DNA from: Gymnorhina tibicen
Taxonomy: Eukaryota > Chordata > Aves > Passeriformes > Artamidae
Reading direction: 5' to 3'
Assembly (NCBI GenBank): GCA_013399875.1
Contig: VXAZ01003471.1
Coordinates: forward strand, 2,150,364-2,214,363
Length of the DNA: 64,000 nucleotides
Shown: positions 38,050-48,308 of the stretch, piece by piece
Position numbering within the stretch: the stretch's first letter is position 1
How the letters are laid out: every line of letters begins with the position of its first letter
The notes under the pieces: generated by a model
Database searches by the model: none
Told to the model about the DNA's origin: nothing
What the model saw: the letters and a program-made list of their open reading frames with translations, nothing else
Made by a program: the position numbers and the translations under genes

Positions 38050-38900
38050 TGGGAGGGGAACGTGCAAGACGCTCGTCCTGCAAACGCGCGCAGAACCGCC
38101 GAGGGCCCGTCCTGCCGCGTTCCGCAGGGCTTGCCCCGTGTGCACCTACACACACACACAGTTGTGGCCTACAGCAGACCGAGTGCGAGAGGCTTTGAGG
38201 GCAAAACGCCTCTCTGCCTGCCTTGCCCAACTGAGGAAGGTCGGCTTTGCTGAGAGCAAGCGTCGCCCTGTTCACCAGCACCTGTGGGGCAGCCGAGCTG
38301 GGCCGAGATGTTTCTCTGCCTTCCACAAATCTTCCAGCTCCCGCACGGACACTGCCGAGGCCGTTGCTCCCCGCTCCCAAGCCCCGGGGCCGGCGGTGAG
38401 TGTGAGCACTCGCTGCACAGCCCCGCTCGCTCACCCCCTCACCTGCTGCCACCCAGCCCGGCGGGCACCAGCCCCTCTCCCACCCGCGCCAGACGGGCCG
38501 GTGGCCGAGGGCGAACCCGGAGAGGCCCCACGTTGTACACCGTCTCCGGCAGGTGCGTTTGCCCGGCCAGGCGGCCCAGGCCTCGCCGCAGGGGCCCTGC
38601 ACAGACGGGGCATCTCCCCGGGCCCAAACCCGCGCTACCCGCGACGGGCCGCGGGCAGTTGCGGCACGGCCGGGCGGGGGACTCTGGGCGCACTGGGACA
38701 CAGACATGATGCGGCTCGGCCCGGCCCGGCTCGGCACGGCACGGCACGGCACGGCACGGCACGGCACGGCACGGCTCGGCTCGGCTCGGCACGGCTCGGC
38801 ACGGCACGGCACGGCACGGCACGGCACGGCNGGCTCCGGGGCGCAAGCCGCTGTCAGCACCGCTGGTGCTGCTGCTTTTGTTTTCTGTCCTGACACCGGT
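38050..38900. promoter_or_regulatory. Orphan CpG island
   Basis: Over about 850 bp the sequence is strongly GC-rich with dense CpG, in sharp contrast to the AT-rich flanks. No known coding exon is visible. Long open frames on both strands (+ 37919-38893, which begins with TTG, and - 37979-38896) come from the lack of stops in GC-rich DNA and the pentamer repeat, and have no homology I recognise. A GTGAGT donor at 38396-38401 on + and a GCAG|GTGAGG-type donor on - near 38437-38447 are both present, so a promoter could fire either way. It lies about 7.5 kb after the CREB5 poly(A) site. Confidence 0.65.
38712..38836. repeat. CGGCA/CGGCT pentanucleotide tandem repeat
   Basis: About 24 units of five bases alternate between CACGG and CTCGG, with CCCGG at the start and a single N at 38831. 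Six-frame translation gives RHGTA-type repeats on + and AVPCR-type repeats on -, a consequence of the unit and not of protein selection. The N suggests an unresolved or collapsed repeat length. Confidence 0.95.
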
Positions 38901-39448
38901 GGCTACGGGGAAAACTGTCCCCGTGAACTGATCCGACCGACAACAAATTCATCAAGCCCCAGCAAAGACAAAAGTTACTACTAAAAGGTCTGGAATTGTT
39001 TTCTGGATTGGACCAGCTCCGTGGCTGCGTGGTCACTGGGTTTCATGAGAGAAGGAGACAGTGCAATGCACTTTTTGCCCGAACAGGGAACCGTTCATCA
39101 CTTTGGTGGCAGACCCACAGGACACCAGGGTAACAACAACGGGGAAATGCTGCCCTGACCCACGGAATGGCTCCTCTTTCTCACGGCTGCTCTTCCGTCT
39201 GGGGCAGGGCACTGAGGAGCTCCATGGTTTCAAGGGGTTGGCTTCTCATTCTTCCTGCAAAGCCTCCCAAAGAGAAAGGAATGGGGATTGCTCTGGGGGT
39301 TTCTTCCTTTTCCTTTTTCAGAGCTGACAATTTTCAGCAAGAAACCAAATATGAGGCTGCAACTGTAGTAATGTGAATGAAGACTTCCAGCCAAAGAGTG
39401 ACAGCAAAGGAATTAAATGAGTTATTATAAGTAGCATCCTTACTCTTT

Positions 39449-39499
39449 AGGCAATCTTCAAGGTCCCTTCCAATCCTAACCACTGTATGATTCTATGAA
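39449..39499 (+). mobile_element. CR1 3'-end fragment
   Basis: A short piece of the CR1 3' end only: CTTCAAGGTCCCTTCCAATC, then CTAACCACTGTATGATTCTA. It is extremely 5'-truncated. Confidence 0.85.
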
Positions 39500-39867
39500 A
39501 TATATGTCTCATCTGCTTTCTCTGTGGACTGTGAAGACTATTTCTGTTCATGGCTTCAACCATTTTAGAAATGACAAATTTAAAATTTGACAAGAAAATG
39601 CTCGGTTGGAGTAAAGCTCTGGAGCTTATTAAAGAGCACATGCAGCCACATGCTGTGAATAATGCATCTCTATTCAGCACAGCAAGGACAGTCTTCAACT
39701 TTCTGCAGCTTTTCCTGTTAAAATGCTAACCCTGGAAGAACTTAAATGAAGAGCACTGAGTGAGGTCTCTATGGAGGGGACAGCGCAGCCTACAGAGGGA
39801 CCCTGTGCACTGGGGATAAATGGCAGGGATTTGGTAACAGGCAATGACCATTGCGGAAGGAGGGCAC

Positions 39868-40690
39868 AAATCACAGAACCATTAAGGTTGGAAAAGACCT
39901 CCAAGGTCATCAAGGCCAACCATTAACCCAGCACTGCTATGTAACCACTAAACTATGTCCCCAAGTGCCACATCTACAATTCTTTTAAATACCGCCAGGT
40001 ATTTAGGTGGTGATTCCCTAGGCAGCCTGTTCCAGTGTTTGACCATTCTTTCCAGGAAGAAATTTTTCCTAATATCCAATCTAAACCGCCCCTGGTGCAA
40101 CTGTCACTTGTTACTAGGGAGAAGAGACCAACCCCCACCTTGCTACTATCTCTTTTCAGGTAGTTGTAGAGAGCAATAAAGTTCTCTCTGACCCTCCTTT
40201 TCTCCAGCCTAAACAACACCAGCTTGCTCAGACACCCCTCGTGACGCTTGTGCTCCAAAGCATTCACCAGCTTCATTGCCCTTCTCTGGACTCGCTCCAG
40301 CACTTCCATGTCTCTCTTGTAGTGAGGGGCCCAAAACTGAACACAGCATTAGAGGTGTGGCCTCCCCAGTGCCAAGTACAGAGGGACAATCGCATCCCTA
40401 GTCCTGCTGGCCTAACTTTCTGATACAGGCCAGGATGCCATTGACCTTCTGGCTGGCTCATGTTCAGCTGCTGGGGACCAGCACCCCCAGGTCCTTTTCT
40501 TCTGGGCAGCTTTCCAGGCACTCTGCCCCAGCCCGTAGCACTGCCTGGGGCTGATGTGACTCAAGAACAGGACTCAGCACTTGGCCTTGTTGAACCTCAG
40601 ACCACTGGCCTTGGCCCACCAATCCAGCCTGTCCAGATTCCTCCTGCAGAGCCTTCCTACCCACCTGCAGATACACACTCCTGCCCAACT
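39868..40690 (-). mobile_element. CR1 LINE, 5'-truncated, minus strand
   Basis: On + this reads as the reverse complement of a CR1 3' part. It starts with TCACAGAACCATTAAGGTTG, which is the 3' end, and continues into the coding remnant. The minus-strand translation at 39974-40309 begins [20 protein letters not shown], the conserved C-terminal motif of CR1 ORF2. Beyond it, CTTGTTGAACCTCA near 40586 corresponds to the upstream signature. Frames are disrupted, so it is inactive. It belongs to a different subfamily from the 3.9 kb copy, judging by its distinct 3' end. Confidence 0.93.
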
Positions 40691-43600
40691 TTTCTCAGTA
40701 CTCTCTAATTAGTAATCAGAGATTTATGTTAATTGGCAATAAGGAATAAAGTAAAAATTCCACGAATGGAGCCCATTTTGCCCATAGCACCCTGAGCACA
40801 TTATGCTGGCTGACATGAATAAGGAGGCCATAACCCCTTGTAACCCGTTTGCACTGTAAATCTACCCTAGTAAAACATAGCCTGCACTCACCATCTTGGA
40901 AACTACATTATTCATCACAAAAGTTTCTCATGCATTTCCAGTGATTTAATTTGTCTTTGGACCTGTATCTTATGGGAATCTGGTAAATTATCATTTAGGT
41001 GATTAAGGCTTGAGGCATCATTGGGAAGAGCAGGAACTGAGAAGAAACTCAAATCTTTTGGTCACGTGGGACTTCTCCAAGAAGCCAGATAGATTTTGCA
41101 AGAAAGTATTTGAAAGTTTTCAGGCCGTGTGCGAAGATTTCAATCCAAAGGAGTGCTCATGCGTTTTATGTAAAACCACTAAAACAAGGGGGTTTAGGAA
41201 CTAAGAGAAATCTCAAATATCTGACTAAAATTCTGAGTTGCACACATCTTACAGTTAAATCATTGTACAGTAAATAGGAAAGAAAAATGTTACTATGCAT
41301 CAGGGAATTTTTTTCCATTTTGCTGTGTTTCAGCAATTCCCTTGTATTGAAGGGATCCTTAACAATACAGCACAGCTTCTTCCTTCTTTATTCTGTTGTT
41401 TGGGATGAAAACCTGAAGCGGGAAACCCAAACAAATAAAGCAGCCCTTTGAATCATGCTACTGAGAGTGGGTTTTGCTGGAAACTACTTCTAAAAAACAG
41501 TCATTAGGTTAAAACCAAAACTGAAACTCTTTCTTCATACTGATACTCCAAAACAGTACAAAAGCTACCTGTGCAAGTGCTGATTTTTATGTCTGTGTTA
41601 AACTTTTAGTACCATGGGACTATTTGTGGTAGTACAGATAAGCACACATGTGAGTGTTTGCAGAACCTGAGCTTATCTGCAGCCCTTATTAGCTGGATTC
41701 AGGGTGCTTGAGCAGACACACTGCTTTCTCTCAGGAGCCACAGGGTGAATACCCTCCAAGTTTCAGATCTCCTTTTCCACTCTAAAGTTAAAACTTCAAA
41801 AGTCTGCAGTAAGAACCTTTGGGGATTAATGTAATTCATTCTTTCCTGTCCAAGTTTCACATTGTAGGGTTATTACGCTGCTCACCACAACTGCAAGCTG
41901 TGGGCCAGAGACAACTGTTTCAGTTTATTTTAACAGGGTGTTTACCTTATTAAAGAAATAACAAAGAGGGATGATTGCATTAATTGCTACATCAAACTAG
42001 CTGCCATGGCACTCCCCTGCCAACCCTCAAATCAATTAGTTGCATCTGTAAGTTAAGTGATTGAAGCTTTTTTATTATTATTCATTTTCCCCCCTGTGTT
42101 CCTTTTAATCCATTTTGCCTTTTAATAGTGTCTCTTCAAGTGAAAGCTACTGTTCTTCGCTAAGAGGATGAGAAGATTTAGGTGGACTCCTAACATGTGG
42201 TAAGAGGTTCAAAGCTTGATTCATGGTTACTCAGACCCATCTGAAGTGATACACACCCCACAAAGTGATTTTGAAATGCTACTTTTGTACTGATAGCAAT
42301 TTAGAAGTGCCTTGCTCTGGTGTAATTGGTTACAGGGGTGCAAAAAAGCAGTAAACCTTTGGGGTTGTCATATCTCTATGAATGAGTGGCATTAGTGGTG
42401 TCACACTAATGTAAATCCAGCATTAAGAACATGACCAAGTTAGTTACCTTTCTTGGTTTTATGTTAAATATAGTTTGCTAATGAAACAATGCATATGTAC
42501 TGCATGCAGGGCAGTGAGTATACATCTTTATGTCCCTCCTAGTAACTTTTGAAACAATCACACAATTTCAAAAAAGCAGATGGGCAGCAGTCACAAAGCT
42601 CCAACCATGAAAGGAAAGGGCTGGATAAAAAAGAGAGAGAATGCTGGTCCCATCGTTGAGGGAGAAGTGAGCAGAGACCTCCCTGTCCACATGTGAGGCA
42701 CAAAGCCACAGTTCCACCACTAGTCTGGTGGGTTGGGAGACACCCACTTTGGTGCCCCACACAGCAGCCATTGCAGAAGAACACACAGGGGGTTTCTTGG
42801 CCCCCAAGACTTTGAAGGGACATGTGCAATCAGCGTTTCTTAGAAGTGGAGTTAATTTTTACATCAGAGAGAGAGAGAGTGCCTCTTTATAGGAAGCGGC
42901 CTGCCAAGACAGCAGCAGGCATGGCACAGCCTCCTGAATCTCTGATGGGGATAAACAGCAAGTCTTTCAGCATTTTTAGCAGTACCCTACAGCTGCCAAT
43001 TGCAGATATAAGGTAGAAGGATGACAATGGAGCTGTCTCCAGCTTCCCAGTTCTAATTTGATCTAAATCAGATCATGAACAGTTAAAAAAAAAGGCTTGG
43101 GGCTGCTTTAAGCTAAACCAGCTGTTTATCAATAGCTTGCAAGGACAGGGAACAGCAATGCTAGTCCTGTCATCTCCTGTCTTCAGCATTCTGCCTGCCA
43201 CCAGCTTCAGAAGCCACTGGGGCTACAGATTTCCCAACAATGGAATAAACTGCACTGTGGGAAGATCCATCTCCTTTTGGTCCCATTGTTCTAACAACAC
43301 AAAATGTCTCAGTGCAGCTGAGAATCTGAGTCTTCACATCTCTCTCAGCTTCTAATAGGTTTCAGCAAGAAAATGTGTTGCTTGTCTCATTTTACTGAGA
43401 ATTCGTAATCGCTGTCAGAGACATCCAAACTGACATTTTTTTTGTGAAAAACTGTTGCACATTGGGCATGTCACCTTAAGTTGCTTGAGATGGGAATAGG
43501 GGGATATATAGGAGAGGCTTCTGCCTGTGCCATGGGGGAGATCTTCACAGCAGATTTACTGTGGTGGGGGACATCACTTTTTAGTGTTATTATTAACCTC

Positions 43601-44727
43601 AGTGTCACCATTGCAGTCAATTAACAGGAGTAAGAATTTCCCTGGTATCTCTGGGCCAAATTCTGCTAGTTGATGCTCCATTTGGCTTCCATTTTCCTCA
43701 GCTGGGTCTCATGTATGCATCTAAGAGTAGCATTTGGCCCAAAAAGAGGAATTGCCACTTCTGTTGTAAGCAGAAGCATTTGGTACGCCTCATGTGGGTT
43801 TTCATTCCTGGGCAGAAAAGTCTGGGGAGATCAACAGGGTTCCTTTGTTGCCCAGTGATTTAAGGTGTGTTGATTTGCATGACTTCATCTTCTACCTTCC
43901 AACACTCATGAGGCTTTACTGAATTAACTGAAAGGAAAGAGAGGCAGCAGAGGAGTGGGAGAATGGGACCATCCTATATGGATCGTTCCTGTGTACTTAA
44001 AGCATTAGAGAATTCCTGTGTTTAGGATGAAAAAGAAGAGAGCCCACCCACCATCGCTGCACCCTGGTGCTTACGGTATTACACCATGCAAGTAACAGAG
44101 GGTATGTTTGTGTTTAAAAGAGCGTGTCAAAGCCAAGTGTGGTAAAGAAAATACCTGGTGTGATAATAAATCACTTAAAATGTTTGCAATCTCACAAAAC
44201 AGGGATTGTTGAGAATTTACATCTTTCACTCCACGTTTTCTTTCAAAGGAGTGGGAGGAGAAAAAGTTTTCAATTTGTCTTGCAGACATGTAATTTTCAT
44301 GTTCATTTTGTGTCTTTAATTATGTCATTGAGAAGCACTCAGCAGAACTTGCCTCCCTTGCAATACCTTCCAAAATGAAAAATTAAATTCTGTTCTAGTT
44401 GTAATAATAGGAGAATTTTCATCTTCAAAAGAAAAAAAAAACGTGTTCAGGCCAAGGCATTTAACCAGGACTCGGGGCATATAAAGAACAATCCAAGTGC
44501 CAAAGCACAAGCACTTAATGCAATAGATGCAAAGTAGCCTTTGATGTCCTGTGGCTCCAAGACACCTGCCTGAGGCTGGCAAATGTGACATAGGACCCTA
44601 CAGCACATGTGCAGCCCTGAGAAAGGGAGGTGAAGGGCAGGCAGGGTGTCTAAAATGTCACTGGTTACCACTGCTTAGGCACTAGGATTTCTATACATTG
44701 TTGTAATTTATTCCTCCATAGGTGTGA

Positions 44728-44765
44728 CTGATTATATATTATGTATCTGATTATATATTATATTT
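44728..44765. repeat. 19-bp tandem duplication
   Basis: CTGATTATATATTATGTAT is followed by a near-identical copy ending ATATTT. Confidence 0.8.
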
Positions 44766-46520
44766 GATGGGAAGCACATGTTACATTGTAGTGACTCCAA
44801 AGTAGACACACATGAGCAAAAGATGCACAAAAATGATGCCATAATGTCCTTCTATGTTACTGACAAGAGGAAGATTCACTGGGAATTAACTGCAGGTGGG
44901 AAACCCAGAGAAAGCCAGGGATGTAAAGTGTGCTCAAAGGCATAAAGATGAATTCAAGAGCATTGTTTTCACCTAAGTTACCTTATGAAACCAGTATGTT
45001 CTAACTGACAACAGTCATTCAGCTTCTGGTCTGAGGAAAAAAAACCTCTCCGGACTCTTCTACAGTTGAGCATTTAGTGAAATAGTGACTCCAGAATAAG
45101 CATCCTTAGCAGCAGTGACCCAAAGTGAACAGAGTTGAAATCAGAATTTATAGAATGTCTGTGCATGGGCTTATAACCAAATAACAATTATGAAACTGTT
45201 ATCATGGAGAAGCTCAAGATAAATTAAACCTATGGCCTTGCAACAAAAATAAAAATAACTTTAAACAAAATCTATTGGCGTAGTGCTTTAAAAGTTTCCT
45301 TCACCTTTTTGGTTTTAGTCTAGGAATTACATTTCAGCTAGAGCTTTACTGCTTTTGGAAGGTAGCAAATAGAGTACTCAGTTGTACAAAATCATGGAAA
45401 TTAGAACTCCTTTGGCTGCCCAGTATGGTACTGTTCCCCATGGGCTCATTTGAAGAGAGCTGCCCAAAGGCCAAACTGTACCCGTGACTGGGAGCACACA
45501 CAGTTCTCACTCGTGCCAATAGAAATTCCATGCACAGACCAAGGCAGTAAATTGTGCTGCATACGTACTGTAAAAATTGGTGATAAGGAGAAACATAGGA
45601 GATTTTTAAGGAGCTTGTGCTTTGTAAGAATGATTGATACCATCATGCATAAAGTATTGAATATTTAAATGGGTTGGGGATTCTCATCTGCTGATTACTT
45701 GATGTTAAAATATGTCATTTCAGAACTCAGAATACCCTTTCAAAAATTTTGTAACTTTCTCACTCTCTCTGGAGTCATTAATTATACGGTTTTGAGAATC
45801 AGTCAAGGGATGTACTTGGTTTTTTTTCTCCACTAGGCAGAGAAATATAGTTCAAAGTACTCTACCTAGTCTCTCAGCAAATTAATAGACTGGCGTATGT
45901 GCTTCCTTGGCTAACACTTTTCACCTGTGACAACTGCAGGTAATTATTTTGCCCAAGTGAAACTGATTCTGGGCATTCTCAATGAGAAAACCTTTCTTTC
46001 CAGGTTCAATAAAATTTGGTATGCGTTTCACCCTTGGAACTTAGATCTTTCATTATAAAGTTGTATGGCAGAAAGAACTGACTCTTTGCATTTGAATATT
46101 GGTCTCCAAAGAGACAGCGATAGTGGGAGCAAGAGTGCCAGTGTTATTCTTTAAAGATGAGGTAAGTTACATCCTGTCCAAACTTAGGAGGTAAATGAGT
46201 TTGTGACAGTTACGTTTATTATGACAGGGCTGCCTGCAATGGTTACAAAAAAGCTGCTACACCAAGATACTTTTTTTTAGGATAAAGTTTGGCAAAAAGT
46301 TGAGTAATTCTCTTATTTCAGGTAAAACTGCCTACAAATTTATCCTAAAATCTGAAGGCCAACAGAGCTCTGGCAAAGCCCACATCCCACTATTTTAAAA
46401 CTTGATTGTTGCCCAGATATTTACAGAAATCCCATCAGAGTAACATTGGATGAAATATTATGTTTTTCATGTAGACCTTTGTGAAAGTGTGTTCTCCTTT
46501 GCAAACATAAAAAACCTCTG

Positions 46521-46595
46521 ACAACAACAACACAATCCCAAACCAAACCAAACAACTCCAACAAACAAACAAACAAAACAAACCCAAAAAAACAA
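46521..46595. repeat. AACA/AACC-type simple repeat
   Basis: Repeated AACA, ACCAA and CAAA units, almost free of G and T on this strand. Confidence 0.85.
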
Positions 46596-48092
46596 TGAGA
46601 AAGCCTCAGGTTCAAAACTGGAAACAAAGTAAGGGTTCTCTGGCCATTGCAGACCACATTGGTAACACCTGCCTTCCAGCGTCGTTCTTGTCAGCCTGAC
46701 ATGGCCACGTGGTGCCATTCCTGATGGGGATGCCACACCTCATGTCCCAGTGAGTTTCCCCATCTGGTTTCTGTCCCGCTTCCTGAGCTGTATGGACATT
46801 TCAGCATCCTGCTGCAGAGTAGTTCATGTACACTCCTAGAAATGTTAGGGCTGGTGCAAGGAAGGAAGGAAACAATGTCTCTGCTCAACTTCTGTCTTAC
46901 ACCATTAACCTTGCCTATTCATCTGAATGATCTGAGAACAAATAAACATTATACTAAGGAGACAGTGTGGAAAAGTCATGGTGTTCTGAGACTTGTTTAT
47001 AAAGCACTTTCAAATACTCAAAATACGGTGGGTGTTGGGTTATTGCTAATAAAATCTGAGTAACTTATTGAAGTATTCATGAGGTGAATGCAAGACATAT
47101 CATTAGTCTTCTTAAAACTTTTCACAATTGAATTGTACAAATCAGCAAACAATTAAATTGGTTATTGGGTGTGGTAATATCTACTTCACCACTACAAGTT
47201 GCTTTTATTGGGCATTATTACGTCAGCTAATCATTAGCAGGTCTGCCCTTAGGAAATTTTGTTTAGCAAACCAAAATTATATCTCTTTTTAATGTGAAAC
47301 AGTTGACATGAAGGATTATGGATATTAGATGAGGGTTTGTATTTCGAAAGGGGGAGCTGGAATGTGAGAGGCCTCAAAGCACATATATTCCTGAGCCATC
47401 TGTTGTGCCAGCTACACAAAAGCCAAAGAGGGACAAGAGCTGCTTGAGCTTGGAAGTCCTGCCGTGCATACCCAGGGAAGAAGGACCTACAGACAGTACC
47501 CTAAGAACCACAGACTTTAGGGCTGGGAGGAAAGAGGAGCATCTTAAGCAAACTGAGGATCCAAACTGCATCCACTTTGGCTTTTGGACTCCAGTACTCC
47601 CCCACCCACTTGCTAGATACAATTGTAATCTTAAGAACAGTGAGTACTTCAGAAACCTTTTGGGGCAGTACTGGAATTTGGATGCTGAGGAGTGCTCAAA
47701 AAATTCATTTGCCCCCTCTCATGTTGAGTGTCTCTGCTATTATTTTTTTTTGTTGAATGGCCAGCCTCTCTCTCTGCTGTGGAAAAAAAAATCTAATACT
47801 GATGAAGACTGAAAGGCAATTTGAAAAAAACCTAAGAAGTAGAAAAAAGCTTTCGTCTTTCATCCCAGGTAAAGAGAGATCCCAACCTACTTTCCTTGAC
47901 TGTCAGAAACACCAGAGCTGTTTGTTTTCTTTTTGCAATAACCACTAGAGTTTTTGCTCAGTTATTTTACAATTCTTTAAAAGATGGATTCTATCATAAA
48001 CTTTTGGAAAGCAAATCGAAAAGTACTATAGGATCCATAGAACACTAAAATGTAGCAAAACAGATATGCAAAATAAATTTAAAATCATAGAT

Positions 48093-48308
48093 ATGCTTGA
48101 TGAAAACTTCTGCCACAGCAGAAATACACAGTACTCACACCCCAGTGAGTGGAAACATAGGAACATGCTTGATGAAAACTTCTGCCACAGCAGAAATACA
48201 CAGTACTCACACCCCAGTGAGTGGAAACATAGGAACATGCTTGATGAAAACTTCTGCCACAGCAGAAATACACAGTACTCACACCCCAGTGAGTGGAAAC
48301 ATAGGAAC
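48093..48308. repeat. Perfect 72-bp tandem repeat, three copies
   Basis: Units at 48093-48164, 48165-48236 and 48237-48308 are identical base for base. The unit starts ATGCTTGATGAAAACTTCTG and ends CATAGGAAC. Because 72 is a multiple of three, every frame open in one unit is open in all, giving open frames on + (48066-48380, 48097-48399) and - (48026-48238, 48085-48339). These frames have no known homology and are most likely a by-product. Exact identity means either very recent expansion or an assembly effect. Confidence 0.97.

Larger units (their letters stand above)
40700..48092. other. Intergenic, no gene seen
   Basis: No coding gene or RNA gene is recognisable in 7.4 kb. It contains a two-copy 19-bp AT-rich tandem (44728-44765), an A/C-rich simple repeat (46521-46595) and a decayed segment near 43650-43690 with the word GGCCAAATTCTGCT, seen in old amniote repeats. 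A TTACGTCA word at 47218-47225 resembles an ATF/CREB site. The rest is unremarkable AT-rich DNA. Confidence 0.6.

Noticed and set aside
37919..38896. Open frames of 324 codons (+) and 305 codons (-) in the CpG island
   Set aside because: Both overlap on opposite strands, the + frame starts at TTG, and both pass through the pentamer repeat and an N. They come from low stop-codon density in GC-rich DNA and have no recognisable domain.
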